Of a stretch of 64,000 nucleotides of DNA, positions 1 to 12,313 are shown in pieces. The stretch is from contig JBANAY010000003.1 in assembly GCA_037952775.1 (NCBI GenBank), positions 11,718,001 to 11,782,000 on the forward strand, read 5' to 3'. The stretch's first letter is position 1, and every line of letters begins with the position of its first letter. Below the pieces are notes generated by a model. That model saw nothing but the letters and a program-made list of their open reading frames with translations. It did not search any database and was not told where the DNA came from. The position numbers and the translations under genes are program-made. The stretch is from Clonostachys chloroleuca. Lineage: Eukaryota; Ascomycota; Sordariomycetes; Hypocreales; Bionectriaceae.

Positions 1-3000
1 GTGATGGGTTGCTCGGGATGGTTGGGGCGTGTATAGAGAATCAACCACCGTAACCAATTAGACAGGAAAAAAGCAACCTGTAAAGGAAGGGATGTAAAGC
101 CCTGCTAAACAAAGTAAAGAGCCATCGATGATGCTCCCAACTGTGGCTTGGGCAGTATGACGAAGCTGCATTTTGAACCAGTGGTTTAGGCGGTGCGTCT
201 GTGGCCGCCTGTGGCCAACCAATACTACAACCATCCAAAACACCCCTCCAACTCGGCGGTCTAAGCATATGTGTGTGCCTAACAAAAAGAAACAAGAAAA
301 AAAAAGAAAAGAGCCATGGTGATTAGTTGCAAGAGCTCACGCGCTAAACCATCTAGCCTGCGCAGTTGGGCAGCTTTGAGGTTGGCGAAAGCGGCCAACA
401 CCACCAGTTGGTTCGACGGCATGCTTCCTTTCATGGTCATCCAGCCGCCGAGACTGGCAGCCAGCGACGGAGCAGCCCGTCGTCAATGATGACATGGGCT
501 AGACTGCGCCAGCGAGTAGACGTGGACGGACGACGGGAAGGCCGCACAGCCTCGGTAGTTGTCGGGATCGCTCAGCGTGTCTCCAGTGCCAGCACTCACT
601 GGCGAGCCCTGGAAATTGTGGCCCCCGAGGCGCCAGACATGCCGGTTTCAACCGCATGATGGACAGTCAGCAGTCGATTGCTTTCTCTGTCTTTCTCAGC
701 TAGTAATACCCATTTGCTCAGCATTGAGAGAACAGCAACAACCGGTTTCTCATTTGTGACGAGACAACTCCACAAACCGCGCTGTCATGCAACTAGCAGC
801 TGCTCCCAACGACCTGTAATCCCTCCTCTTGTGGTCTGAACTAACCGTTCGAATCAAATGGAATCGCATGTACGTGCCACTGCGGCATGCACGTACAGCA
901 GAATGTAACAGGTCCATTCGTAAGATCAACACTCAGTTGCATTTTCTGAATCAAGCGGTCAAAGCCCAACCGCGTATGCAAGAGCGGCTCACATCATGCA
1001 ACCCGAGATCTCACCCCCAGAGGATGACTCTTCTCTTGATACCTGGCAAGGCAGAATGGCCAACGTTTCAACAAGAAAAAATTTCATCCTGCAACCTCTC
1101 TACACATCAGGTTGGGGAAGCAAAAGGCGGGGAGAGAGCAGGGCGTGGTCTCATCAACACCACCCCTGGTCGCACCGCTTCAAACAAGCAACCTCTTTGT
1201 TCGAACATGTCATTGTCGCACGGGGATCCTGTCAACGTGGCTCGCTCGCGACCTACTCATCCTTTCGGGCACCCAGAGGAGAGAGGTGCGGAAACTTGCT
1301 TCGCCTTGCTTGCGTGTCGTATTTCCTTCTCGCCCAGCCCAGTGTAGCACCACCGCCCCCCAATGTACACGGCATGTGAAGGACGCCATCCTACGGGATC
1401 CGGCTCTCGGTTTTTTTTTCCTTGCGCCTTGCCTCTGATCCCACCTTGACTGTATAGCAACACCAGATATGCCACACACACACACACACATACACATTCT
1501 TGTCAATTTCCCCAGACCATCGGATCGTATTGCCGTAACCACCCCTCCTCCATCCTTCCTTCCAATCCCCTCCCCCTGAGGATAAAATCTTGGTTCGCTA
1601 TCTCTACTCCGGCCGCTTTTGGGCACAGTTGCACATAAGTTGTACAGATAAGAGACGAGTCTCATGGGATCATCCCTCTTTCCCCCGTGGGACAAGTATG
1701 ATATGTCATAGCCTGAGCTGAGTCGATGTGGTTCTAATTACCCAGAACGGTGCGTAAGGCAGTGACATGTTCTGCCCCTCCCAGGAGCATATGATAGGAT
1801 CCCAATCTCCAGATCATCAGTGCATCGTTGATGATTGCGCACGCCCACACGACCAACAAGCGCCCGCCCTTATCACCACGGCCTGCCCCGCTCTGCCCTG
1901 CCCTTCGCAAAGGGCGAAGTGTACGTGTTGCATGTGTGTGCATTAACAAAAGAAAAGGTGGTGAGTGTGTGAGCTTTCCCGGCGGTGAGGATGAGGTGCC
2001 CTGAGCCAACGGTTGCGAGACTGCAACCCCCTCGGCAGAGACTAGCCAGCCAGTCGCAAATCAAGAAGGTCGAGTGTACTATGTAAACAAAAAAGAAAAG
2101 AAAATTTTCGATCACCCTACCCGAGTTAGCATCCCCTCCCCATTCCTCCCCGCTCTCTGCCCCTTCCCAAGTGAGGAAGGATATCACGCTGCAGGAAGAT
2201 AAAGCAGTAGGCCCATTATCTCTAGATACCAATCCAAGAGTCATGAGAGCCAGTTCAACCCTCCCCCAAAAGGAGGGAGGGAGGGGCACAAGGGCCCTGC
2301 CTGCCCTGGAAGAGACGCAGGAGACTCAGGACAACCCCAGAGATCGCACCTCGAGACAAGGGGCAACTGCCTGGGGGGAGGGGGGTCAGAGGCGGCTCGA
2401 CCGGGGTGATGGGCGGCAGGGGTGGCGGCTAGACGAGGGATGGGCTGAGGAGCAGGAGAGATAAACCTCCGCCTCCACCTTCTCGCTAATGCATACATAC
2501 ATTGGCTAAGATAGATAGCCTATTGCATGTGGCTGGCCTTTTGTCTTGGGTGATAAGGCGCTTCGCCCGCCAAAACAGGACCACCGGCTTACCCTCCTTG
2601 GACCGTTTGGTGAGATATGAACAGGTGGGCTCTCTCAGGAGATTATTCCGGACAGACAGTTGCTGGTCGGAGTGGTACCTTTGCCGATGGGTTGAGGCCC
2701 AGAAACCCCCGGATCGCCAAAAATAAACCACCTCACCCTTTCGAATGCACACACACGCGCACACAAGCGCACAATGATACCATGGACAAATTCAAAAATT
2801 AAAGAGACTGTAGAGAAGAAGTCCGTCCCGGCGCTTACGTGATATACTGACACCCCCCTTCGCTCTATCGCTCAGTCCCCTTTATCCCGTCTTCCTGTGC
2901 GCTGCGTGACCCCATGGGATTGCCCTCGTTATCTGGGGGTGGGCAGGATGAGAGGACGTGGCGGCGGCGATGGCGGCGGGGCCAGAACGGGCACGGTAAA

Positions 3001-3962
3001 AGGGGTATCGTCCAGCGAGCGATGGCGACGGAGGTGAATCCTGGAGCACGGTGCTTATCGCTGCGCAGCACCTTGGAAAGTTTCAAGAAGTTTCAGCTGG
3101 GAGGGAGGGGGCCAAGCACATGCTAATCTCGAGGAATGGACGGAGTAGGGGCACCTGCTTGATGCACTGTGACGAAGCGCGCTACATCGACCGAGCCTGT
3201 TCTCCGCCTGGTTACTTACTTATCAAGGTCTCTCTCCTGGACCCCGGTTGGGGAGCGGTGATTCGCGGGGGGCATCCCGACAATTCCCTTTTAGTCAGTT
3301 CATCTCTGATGCGTAATTAGGCTGAGTTAGGCCCGTCGATTACACCCATGAGGGACTGTTGACTTCAGTGGCACATTAGTCTATGCGCCGACCGTCAAGT
3401 CAGGGCTTATTACTACCGAGTATTATGAAATGTAAAGGCTTGGTGACGGAAGCTGAGGAGGGCAACTGAGGAGGAGGCCAACATGACGCCATCTTGGCCC
3501 CGGATGATCGGACTCGATGATGCTAATTGCTTTGGATGTTGCGATATGCAGCCTAGTTAACCCCGGCTTCCATAGGTGGAATTTTCACATGTTCCAAATT
3601 AAGCTGCTTTCAAAGATTTGTGTTTATTGAGATAGGATACAATGTAGAGATTGGAGAAGTCCCAAATTATGTAATTTTCAATCCGCTAAATAACAAGGAG
3701 AAGAGCTAGCTATTCTGAACAAATGTGAACCGATCAAGGTAGTGTGATAAGAGTGAAATATATCTATATATGTTTTCAAAAAGAAATCGGCCTCTGCAAG
3801 CCTCAAAATGCCTCCCATGTTGTCCATTATTCGGTTCTCGTACATGTAGTACAAATCCGTAATATAATCCCATTCAACGCCTTCTCTTTCTATGTCCTTC
3901 TATATGTGCCCTCAAAAATCGTCAAGTCATTATTATTGGTGCAGCAGTGATGTGGTGAAAAA
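1..3962. other. Gene-free left edge
   Basis: I find no convincing gene here. The open frames on both strands are short, overlap each other in every frame and show no domain, no codon bias and no splice-linked continuation. The stretch holds a CA microsatellite near 1.47 kb and several purine- or pyrimidine-rich tracts. The right end, next to the cre1 stop codon at 3963, should contain the cre1 3' UTR. What lies to the left of base 1 is unknown, so part of this may be promoter or UTR of a gene outside the window. Confidence 0.6.
1473..1490. repeat. (CA)n microsatellite
   Basis: Nine uninterrupted CA dinucleotides are followed by a degenerate TACACA continuation. This is a simple sequence repeat in non-coding DNA. 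Confidence 0.9.
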
Positions 3963-5183
3963 CTACATCCGGTCCATCAGATCAGTGCCGGCGAGACTAT
4001 TGGCTGAAGAGCTGCGGCCACTGTGGGAATAAGACGGGTCCGAAAGCAGGTCGTGGACCGCAACCTTGGGAACAGGAAGCTTCCTCTGGTTGCCGTCAGG
4101 GCGGCTGATAATGTCGGTCAAGGACAATCCGGTGCGAGTAGGTCCGATGGTGGGTGGGCTCTGGTACGGCTGGGCACCAGCGTCGAAGTGAGGCTCCATG
4201 GGTGCGAGAGCAGGGGTTGTGTTGTGCTGAAGAGACAAAGTCCTCAGGCCGGGCAGCTCAACGCCGGAGAACAGAGGCCTCAGGCGAGGAGAGTGAGCCG
4301 GTGTGGCGATGGGGGTATGATCAGGAGTGGGGGACAGAGAGTCGTGAGAAAAGGTGGGTGAAGAAGGGGCAGTAGAGTTAGGCGAGTTGGGCCTTGACCT
4401 CTTGATGTTTCGCAGAGCTCCTGTGTAGTGGTCATCATTGTGCTCTTCACTGGAGTGAGTCCTGGACATCTGGTAGGCGGAAAGAGTAGGGAGGTGTCCA
4501 CGAGAGCCATGGAGATTGTGGCTATAGTAAGGGTGGTGCCTGCTTGTGTTGTGGTGGTGCGAAGGTGTGGCCAGTGTCTCGCGCTCAACCTGGTGAGCGG
4601 CCTTTGCCAGCATAGAAATGTCGCCGTTGCGGGAGTGCAGACCGGTCTGGGGAAGAGCAAAGGACGAGTATGAGTGAGGAGGCGAAACGTTTGGAGAAGT
4701 CAATGCCGAAGTAGGGGCTGAACGGATGGTCTTGGGAGCCGGGGGAGGAGCCATCATACCCTCGTGGGTGAGGTGAGGCTGCTGATGCTGCTGCTGGTGA
4801 AGCTGTCCCTTGTTGCCCCTCCTGGAATTGGGGTTGTTGTGGATGCGGGAGTGCCTGGTCAGCTCATCAGAGCGAGAGAATTTCTTGGAGCAGCCAGGGA
4901 ACTGGCAGGCGTGAGGCTTCTCTCCAGTGTGAGTGCGGATGTGCCTGGTCTGGTGCTCCAAACGGTGGAAAGCTTTATCACAGAGAGGGCACTTGTAAGG
5001 GCGAGGCAACTCATTGCTGTTCTCGGTGGACTGGGCGCCAGGAACTGGGCCGTTGGGCTTCAGAACGGTGACTGCGCTAGCCATTTCGCCTTCAGCCTGG
5101 TTGGGCTTCTCGCTGTCCTGGTCCGCAGATGTTGCTGGATTGAGTAGGCTGGAAAAATTCACGGCCGACTGTGCTCGCTGCAT
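3963..5183 (-). CDS. cre1: Carbon catabolite repressor CRE1/CreA, C2H2 zinc finger
   Basis: A single intronless frame encodes 406 residues, close to the usual length of hypocrealean CRE1. CRE1 is the nuclear DNA-binding repressor that shuts down genes for alternative carbon use when glucose is present and recognises SYGGRG sites. Two adjacent C2H2 fingers occupy about residues 63-115, with C-x2-C-x12-H-x3-H and C-x4-C-x12-H-x3-H spacing joined by the HTGEKP linker. A His/Gln-rich segment follows (about 126-140). An acidic [10 protein letters not shown] stretch just before a basic KRSRP motif matches the phospho-regulated region known from Trichoderma. The Ser/Pro-rich middle and a conserved C-terminal segment around [12 protein letters not shown] complete the family architecture. 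The start fits because [16 protein letters not shown] is the conserved N-terminus. A cluster of candidate CRE1 sites lies about 0.8 kb upstream, suggesting autoregulation. Identity is very secure; regulation is inferred. Confidence 0.97.
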   Translation of the reverse strand: MQRAQSAVNFSSLLNPATSADQDSEKPNQAEGEMASAVTVLKPNGPVPGAQSTENSNELPRPYKCPLCDKAFHRLEHQTRHIRTHTGEKPHACQFPGCSKKFSRSDELTRHSRIHNNPNSRRGNKGQLHQQQHQQPHLTHEGMMAPPPAPKTIRSAPTSALTSPNVSPPHSYSSFALPQTGLHSRNGDISMLAKAAHQVERETLATPSHHHNTSRHHPYYSHNLHGSRGHLPTLSAYQMSRTHSSEEHNDDHYTGALRNIKRSRPNSPNSTAPSSPTFSHDSLSPTPDHTPIATPAHSPRLRPLFSGVELPGLRTLSLQHNTTPALAPMEPHFDAGAQPYQSPPTIGPTRTGLSLTDIISRPDGNQRKLPVPKVAVHDLLSDPSYSHSGRSSSANSLAGTDLMDRM

Positions 5184-5957
5184 GTGATTGTTTGCGCCCA
5201 GACGAGGGCAGGCAGCAAGGCAAGTTAAGTTTTGGTTGTTGAGGGGATCGAAGACTGGGCTATGGCCAGTGTGTAGCGTAGTTCCGGATGATACTTCAGC
5301 TTGAGCTGATGATGCGTCTCTGTTGTCGGGTACTGAAAACGAGTGCTGAGTGTCGGACTTCTTGTTGTATGTGAACGTCGAGTTGTAGAGTTGGCAAGGA
5401 GAATTTCGGAAGGCGAGAGGTTATGACGGGGGGAGGAAGTGTTTTAAAAGGCGTGGAGGGACCGTACATAGAATTCGGCCGGGGTCGGTAATGCTTGGGG
5501 GGGGATGAGAAGATTGTAGTGTGGGTGGGGGTGGACTTAGCCATCCGGAAAAGAAAAACTGAGGGGAGGAGTAAGGGGACATATCAGACAGAGAGATGGG
5601 GGGGCGTGGTCTGAAGTCGCTCCCACGGGTCTCTCTAGGCACCCTGATGAAAGGGTTGGGTTGGGGGGGCCAAGGTAGCTTGGCTGGGGAGAAAACTCGG
5701 CGACACTGGGTGCACCAGGTTATTCCCACTGGGCTGGGCCAGCGTCGACTGGTATATCCGGGCAACTCTCAGGGCTCCAAACACCGTGGTACAGCAGGTC
5801 CAGCGGGTTCCGATAGGGAGCGAGAAGCGCCGCAAGGGCCTGGCGGAGGGGGTGCGAGTCTGGCCGCGCCTCGGTGGTACATCGCTAAGGAAGATACATC
5901 TGCACATCTGCCGCTGTTCTCCCCCCATCATTCGGTACGTACCTGTCTGGCCGAGAG

Positions 5958-6007
5958 CTGGAGAGCAATGCTGGGGGCCTGGGGCGCTGACTGAGACCTG
6001 GCTGGGG
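5958..6007. promoter_or_regulatory. Cluster of four SYGGRG (CRE1-type) sites
   Basis: Four matches to the CreA/CRE1 consensus SYGGRG occur within 50 bp on the plus strand: CTGGAG at 5958, CTGGGG at 5971, CTGGGG at 5979 and CTGGGG at 6002. A further CTGGGG lies at 5684. They sit about 775-825 bp upstream of the cre1 start codon. Closely spaced sites are the functional form in studied CreA targets, and autoregulation of this gene family is established. That these particular sites are bound is inference; the motif is short and degenerate. Confidence 0.5.
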
Positions 6008-8636
6008 AATGACTTCGACGGCACACCCCTCCCCCTTCCCGAGGAGAATTGATGTTACTCCGCCCCAGTCGTCGCCCCGCTTGCACGCAAAGATGTGCTC
6101 GTACATGGCCAGGCGCCTACACTGTACAATCCAGGGAAGTGTGGGGCAAGACGTGCACTCGGTCCGGGAGAACATAAAGGTTTTTTCTTCTCCCTCGCCT
6201 TCCTTGCTCCACGTACATGACTCTCACCCCATCCTGACGGAGGAAAGGCCCAAGGCGTGGGGCTTGTGTGGTTTTTTTTTTCTCGTCCCTCTCGACGTTT
6301 GCTGGCAAGTGTGTCATAATGTGCCGGATCTCGAGTCACCAGTCCATCGTCGACCCTTCTCGCTCCTGATTGTACCCTTTCGTGCCTGAGCATTGGCTTT
6401 ATTCCACGAGCCAGGTCTCTGTGCATAATCTCAGGTCCAATAGTTACCGAAACCCCGACATTTTGAACACGTTTTCCAATCCTAGAGGATAGACTCACTC
6501 ATTGACACCTGGAGATACGGGCGGACAACTCATCATTTGAGCAAGAGGGAATGCAGGCTGAAATTAACCTCATAACCCTTCGTAAACACCCATCCACGTC
6601 TGTTCATCCCATCAGCAAAATAGTACGTAGGATGGAAAATTTAGACCATTGCGTAAAGGGCAGACAGATGATGTGATATCCATCTTTGTGGGGGCAATGG
6701 AGGGGGCGTGTGAGAGATGGCTCGGCTGATCGGACGCATAGGATTGGAAGTCATAGCAACCTAAGACATACAGCCCTCTCTTGCTTTTGCAGGAGCACCT
6801 GGTTCCATGGATGGACTGGTTGATCTGGGAATGAAGAAGGAATAGCCTATTTGCCTATATACTGCCAAGGTGGCTGCAAGACGCCTACCAACCAGCCCGT
6901 GTGATCTACTACACTCGCATATTGCGGTTGTCTCACGGGGGGACGGGGATCATCGGATCTCCTGAACGAGTCACCAGGCATCTCAACAACAGTTGCAAAG
7001 TATAGACAAGAGAATCATAGGCGATCTAGCTGCTAATGAGCCTATGGGCAGCGTGACCACCCCTCCAACCCTCCATCACTCGACTGCTGGTCGCTCACCC
7101 GATCGGCAAGGAACAGAGCAGGACGAAACACCAGAGGGCTCTGTTTGCGATCCCCAGGGCCTGGCTTGGCCGACGGTCATCGTCAGCTCTGGACCGCCCA
7201 CCCGAACTACCAAGGCCATTTTACCGTTCTAGTGCGTGCCTGCCGCCGCCCAGGATCCGATTATCACACGACATTCTGTCCACAACCGGACCGGGACCTG
7301 TCCTCAAGGACCCATCCCGAGTCCAGCGTATTTCCCGACACTAGAACGCGTAAACCACCGCTAAGCTCTAACATTCTCATCGCCACACACAAAAATGTCT
7401 TGGAATTATCAGACCTGGGGTCCAGCGCGAAGATACCGTACAGCGGCTCGGCCCAAACTCTGAAATGCGTAACTCGGCCCAGCCCCCTTTTCACGTTGAA
7501 GTGCCAGCGGAGGATGCGGATGCACAGCACCATTCCTAAGCAACCTCACGAGTTTCTCTTTTTCGTGTCATAACTTTTGAGTGCACTAGAGCAGTAGCTA
7601 CTCCTTACGGTGCATGGGAAGAACGCCGATGCCCTGCTCGGTCAAGTCGGCGTTTCTCCGACTCGAGCCGAGTCAGGGCAGCCAGGCACAAATTCAGGGC
7701 TAGAAAAAAAGAACCAAGACTCCAGCCCCATCCTTGCTAACTGTCTAGGCTTGCGGGGACATTTTATGTCCGCCAGATGGGAAAGTATGAGCAGTTGATA
7801 TTAACGACCTTTGACCCTCTGTTGCCACCGAGCAGGGGGTTCAAGGCGTGATACGGTGGTCTGAGACAGCATGTGCATACCTTGCTCAGAAAGCAATGGT
7901 AACAGCGTGAAGAAGAGAAAAAGTTCCCATCATCATACCCCCTTCACGAGAACCGTGTCTAACTACAAGGTCAATGCACAGTAGGGAGGCTGCGGCTTGA
8001 CCTCACCCAGGGTGTTTTTTCCCTTGCTGGCAGACAGGCGGTCTATATTAGCATCGCAACTCTGCCGTTTCCTCCCCCGTGTTGTATGCAGGGAGGCTAT
8101 TATTTCCGTGCCGCATCAGTCTCAGGAATTTTTGGGTTAGACCTCCCTGTCCCAGACTTATTATGCGAGCCAATGCAACACCGACTTGGAAAGCTTGGAG
8201 CCCCCAGATCATGAGAAAAAGGAAATCCGCTGGCGTGGGGGCTCCTGGTGCCCTAATTGGTCTGATCCGGACCATCCACCACTGCCTGAAATGGCCATTA
8301 CCTTGCACCTCTCTTGCACCCCCTTTCCCTTCAATGTAACGCGTGCTGGTCAGCCATTACTTCGTTCTCGTAAGACAACATGTGGTATTCCAGTCAGCAG
8401 ACGTTTCGATTTTTACCTTGGTTTCCGATCGCAGCGGGAGACTCGTCGTTCTGCGTGTCCAATCTGCCAGGAGCTGTTTGATCCTCCCAGGATAAATTGC
8501 ATCGGCTTCATTTCCGAGCTACTCCCTGGGCGCTCGGGATTGGAATCGGCCCCAGACGGCCAAGCGGAAGAGCTAGCGGTTGGTTTGACTCGGTTTTGAG
8601 ACCCTTTGGACGCTCTCCCCAGACAAATGATTGATG

Positions 8637-8650
8637 AGCAGGTACCTGCT
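8637..8650. repeat. Perfect 14-bp palindrome centred on GGTACC
   Basis: AGCAGGTACCTGCT reads identically on both strands. The inner decamer CAGGTACCTG recurs at 29997-30006 and closely related sequences occur at 28701-28718 and 37705-37763. Function is unknown. Confidence 0.6.
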
Positions 8651-11600
8651 TATCTTCCCTTGGCATGGAAGGTGGCCTAGTCCACATTATGCTGGCTGCC
8701 TATCTCCGTCGATCTCCTGAGCACATGGATGTCGATGCCGGGAAGCGCCACCTCCAGAATTTCCAGCGAGATATGCCGGGACAACCCTCAAGGGGGATTA
8801 CAGTCGTAGTAGCGACATACGAATGACGACAGGTCAGCCTCCGCCATAGCCAGCTGTCAGCTCACCCAATTGAGCATTCCTCGATGATTCTTCTATCGCG
8901 GTCACCTTTCCAGGCACCCACCATCTGGTCTGGTGCACTAGGCAATCGCGTTGGATCCCTGGACAATCACCTCAGATCTATGTATGCTGGGGTAGGGCCT
9001 TCTGCACGCCCCCTCCTCCCGGGATCCCTCGCCACAATAAGATGGGGCCAGATAAGGGCTACGTTACCTGTGGAGTAATTACCATTGTGTATGAGCAGTC
9101 GAAGCATCGGCGGAATATGGAAAACGAAATCCAGGCAGGCAGAAGAGATAGCTACGGGCGCGCGGCGATGATTCAATTTTACCCCGTATCTCCAGCGAGT
9201 TTCGTTCTACCCCAGTCACCCCATGACCCCAGAGATAACAGCTCCTGCCCCAAAGCATTGGGTCCTTTGTGCATGAGCATGGTGCTTGCTCTGTCTGGTC
9301 AAGGAAGCGAACGGATGACGGGCCAGGAACGCCGCCTCAGGCTGGTTACACTCCTACATGGTACAAATAGTGCTATGCTATGCATCGATTTTGATGCAGC
9401 CTGTTCGGTGAAGCCCCTCCAATTAGGAGGCGTGAGCTGGACAAAGTTCCAGGTACAGAGCAGAGTATTGCGTGGCTGAAGCTGTTCGTTGCAGCTCACT
9501 CATCCCATAATCTGACACAATGGCACGGTGGCTTATGTTGTCCGATTCCTTCGCATGCAACCCCTTTTTCCTCATTTGCGAGGTGGTACGGAATCCCGAC
9601 GATATGTAGTAGCGGTAGATAACAGTTTGGGTAGATGATATTCTGGACCCTGAGTGCATTGGGGACCTGCAGTAGCGATGATCTGGTCTGGGGAAAAGAG
9701 GGTAGCTCTCGGGAGGCGGAGGCAGGCACTGCACTGTTGTACGTACAGGCGGGTAGTCCGCTGAAGATGCAACAACTCAGCACAAGCAGCACAAGCAGCA
9801 CATACAAGCGCCGGGAAAACTCGTCATGGCCTCGTCTCGGGGCACCGTAATTGCGCAATCCACTAGGCTAGCCCCCAGTGACAGTCCTCGGTGTCCACTC
9901 GCCTCACCATGCGCCTCACTTCATCATAATATTCCCCATACTCTACCGTGACAGACTAGCAAATCCACCCCACTTCTTACGGTGATTCTTCTGGCCGAGT
10001 CGGTGACGCCGAACGAGCCACCGTGTTTGGCCAGGGTGCTGATGCGAAATGGTCAGAGGGAGGCACCGTTTTCGCATCTATGGCCTATTATTGCCTTGGC
10101 AGAGAGCCGTACCACTGTCGCCCCCTCCTTATCTGCACCTCCTTCCAAGAGCTGAGCCTCATTAGGCTGGAGGGATAAAGCTGCCACATTCAGAATTGGT
10201 GTACCTCTGTTGACACCCCCACGTGGGAAAAAGTCTGGAGAGCTCGCCTTCTCTTTGGCTTCTTTTCCGCCCCACTAGAACAAAGCAGCAGCCTTGTCCA
10301 CTTGCGCAACTCGGGGCTCGTGCTGAAGACTATTATTTGCCATCGTCATGATTGCCAGGTCATGTTTCGTCCTGGATGACTCCGAAGATACCCCGATGTG
10401 TCATCTCATCCTCCGCGCATAGCCATTCTGAGGGCCTGACAGTTATGCTCATGCGAGGCGAGCATTGGCAATGGAAGCCTCGGAAGCAATGATTGCCGCG
10501 CGGAGTGGTCTGAGAGAGACCAAGGTTCTCCTCCTCCACGCAGTCCAAGTACGGGTACGCTATGAACCCCAGGACCCTCACCCCTTTTCCGATGCCTCTC
10601 TCAGGCAAACAAGTCCAGCGTGGGGTATTATGTGGTTCTATACAGGTCCAGGCCTCCATAGCAATCATTACCATCGGTCGACGGAACTTGATGGAATTGG
10701 TCAGGTGAGGTATCGAATAGAAACCAAGAGAAGATCGTTATCCAGAGGACAACAAATACCAACCGTGGTGGTGCCGTTCCGGCCTTCCTTGGTCGAAACC
10801 CGTTGGCCAAATATTGCCTTTTTCGAAGTAGTCTCTACTCCCGCTTAGGCTTCACCCAGATGTCGGAACAGACCCCGAAGCTGTCATTGGTCTCGAGTCG
10901 TCTTTCGACCAAGTTGGTCTGTTCCTTTCTGGGTATCAACTCTCTATCCCCGCGGGGAAAGTACACTATCTTTGAATTACCGTATGGAGTTATAACGCAT
11001 CAAGCAGTGATGGCCACTTGGACATCATGGATGTCATCACCAGTCTAGACTTCCCCACACTTCACCAAGCTCACCGTCCAACTTCAGATATTGATTCCAA
11101 TGGAGCGTTAGAGAACTGAACTGTTCGAGTCATGTGTTGCAGCTTATCAGCGCAACTACCCCGGATTTGGCTTCGAGGCGAGTTCATAAAACTCGGAAAA
11201 TGCTTTCCTCAGTTTGCACCACTATAGCGTCAAATTCCTCGGCCGATCATTCCCCGAGGTCAGGTCTGGCGACAGTGCGCCAAGCAGTCCGGTCAGGCTG
11301 GACCGGCTGTCGACCGGCTAGCTGTGGCACAATCGACGGCTAGATCCTAGCATGTTAATCTCTAGCTTTGCTCCCCTCCCCTTTGCCTGTTTGGGGTAAT
11401 CAACTCATGGCCTAGTAACTAGATCTCACACCCCCCTTTCCCCAAGGCTTCCCGACTTCAATCCGAGCCTTGGCATGTGGTCTTATCTCTGGAGAAATGG
11501 ATGGAAGGATGGGGGAAGCCTTATCTGGCCTCTTAACCGAGCCTATGGTGTTGCATTTCCCCAGGGCCAGAAGCCATCACTGCGCTGCGCCGCAGCATAT

Positions 11601-12134
11601 GAGAGAGGAGGAATCAAGCGGAGGAGGGTCTTGGGAGTCTCACTGGGGCTGGCTCGAGGGCATCGCGATCTCACAACGTAGCAGTTCCGAACTTTCCCGA
11701 GACCCTCCTCAGGTGCTTGCCATACAGAACGAAGCCCCGAAAAATAGCAGATGATGTGCTGCATTGAACGTGAGTGCATCGTTTTGCCCTTACACATGAC
11801 TCAGGGCATGGGATGCCGGCTAGCGTGGCCTTGGGCCATCTTAGAGTGCCATGGCACCTATAGATAGAGGCGTGTGCTATTAGCTCTGATAATCTGTATG
11901 ATGGAAAGTTTGGAGCCAATTGATCTTGTCGGTCGCTTTGGCTCGAGCGCCTAAGGTAGGCGTCGAATGGGTCTACAGAGGCAGGCATAAGAAATGATTT
12001 GGACTCGCCGGGTTGCTCACAATAAATGACAACAAAGCCAGCTACTGCACAGCTATGCATCTTCACAAGATTCGTATTGATTTGGATGTGCATGTGAAAG
12101 TGGAGGACGATAAGATACCTACCCGTGTGGTTGC

Positions 12135-12142
12135 TCACGTGA
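12135..12142. promoter_or_regulatory. TCACGTGA palindrome (E-box type)
   Basis: A perfect 8-bp palindrome containing the CACGTG core lies about 170 bp upstream of the rad55-like start codon. bHLH-type regulators bind this core in fungi. Its position in a presumptive promoter makes it a candidate element; no function is shown. Confidence 0.35.
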
Positions 12143-12313
12143 CGGCGCGACATAGCCTGCCAAGTGAACGTGATTATCCTTGAGCTATCGTGATTACCAT
12201 ACCAAACTTCGTTGAGAGACTGGGAAGGAAAGGGGGATACCAACTCGACATTCACTACTTCAGCGCTCGTTCTCTAGAGCAGATTCGGATGGATGGGTTG
12301 AGTGCGATAGGAA

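Larger units (their letters stand above)
5184..12313. other. 7.1 kb gap upstream of cre1 and rad55-like gene
   Basis: No supportable gene was found. The first 0.5-0.8 kb next to cre1 is purine-rich on the plus strand (pyrimidine-rich in the cre1 sense), as expected of a fungal promoter and 5' leader, and contains several minus-strand ATGs that could begin upstream ORFs, for example at 5544. The remainder has only scattered ORFs below about 200 codons without recognisable domains. It holds a 14-bp perfect palindrome near 8.64 kb and an E-box-like palindrome near 12.14 kb. Confidence 0.55.

Noticed and set aside
830..870. CGTTCGAATCA resembling a tRNA B box
   Set aside because: No matching A box or cloverleaf arms at the required distance.
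11671..12255. 194-codon minus-strand ORF upstream of the rad55-like gene
   Set aside because: No domain and no codon bias; it overlaps the expected promoter.
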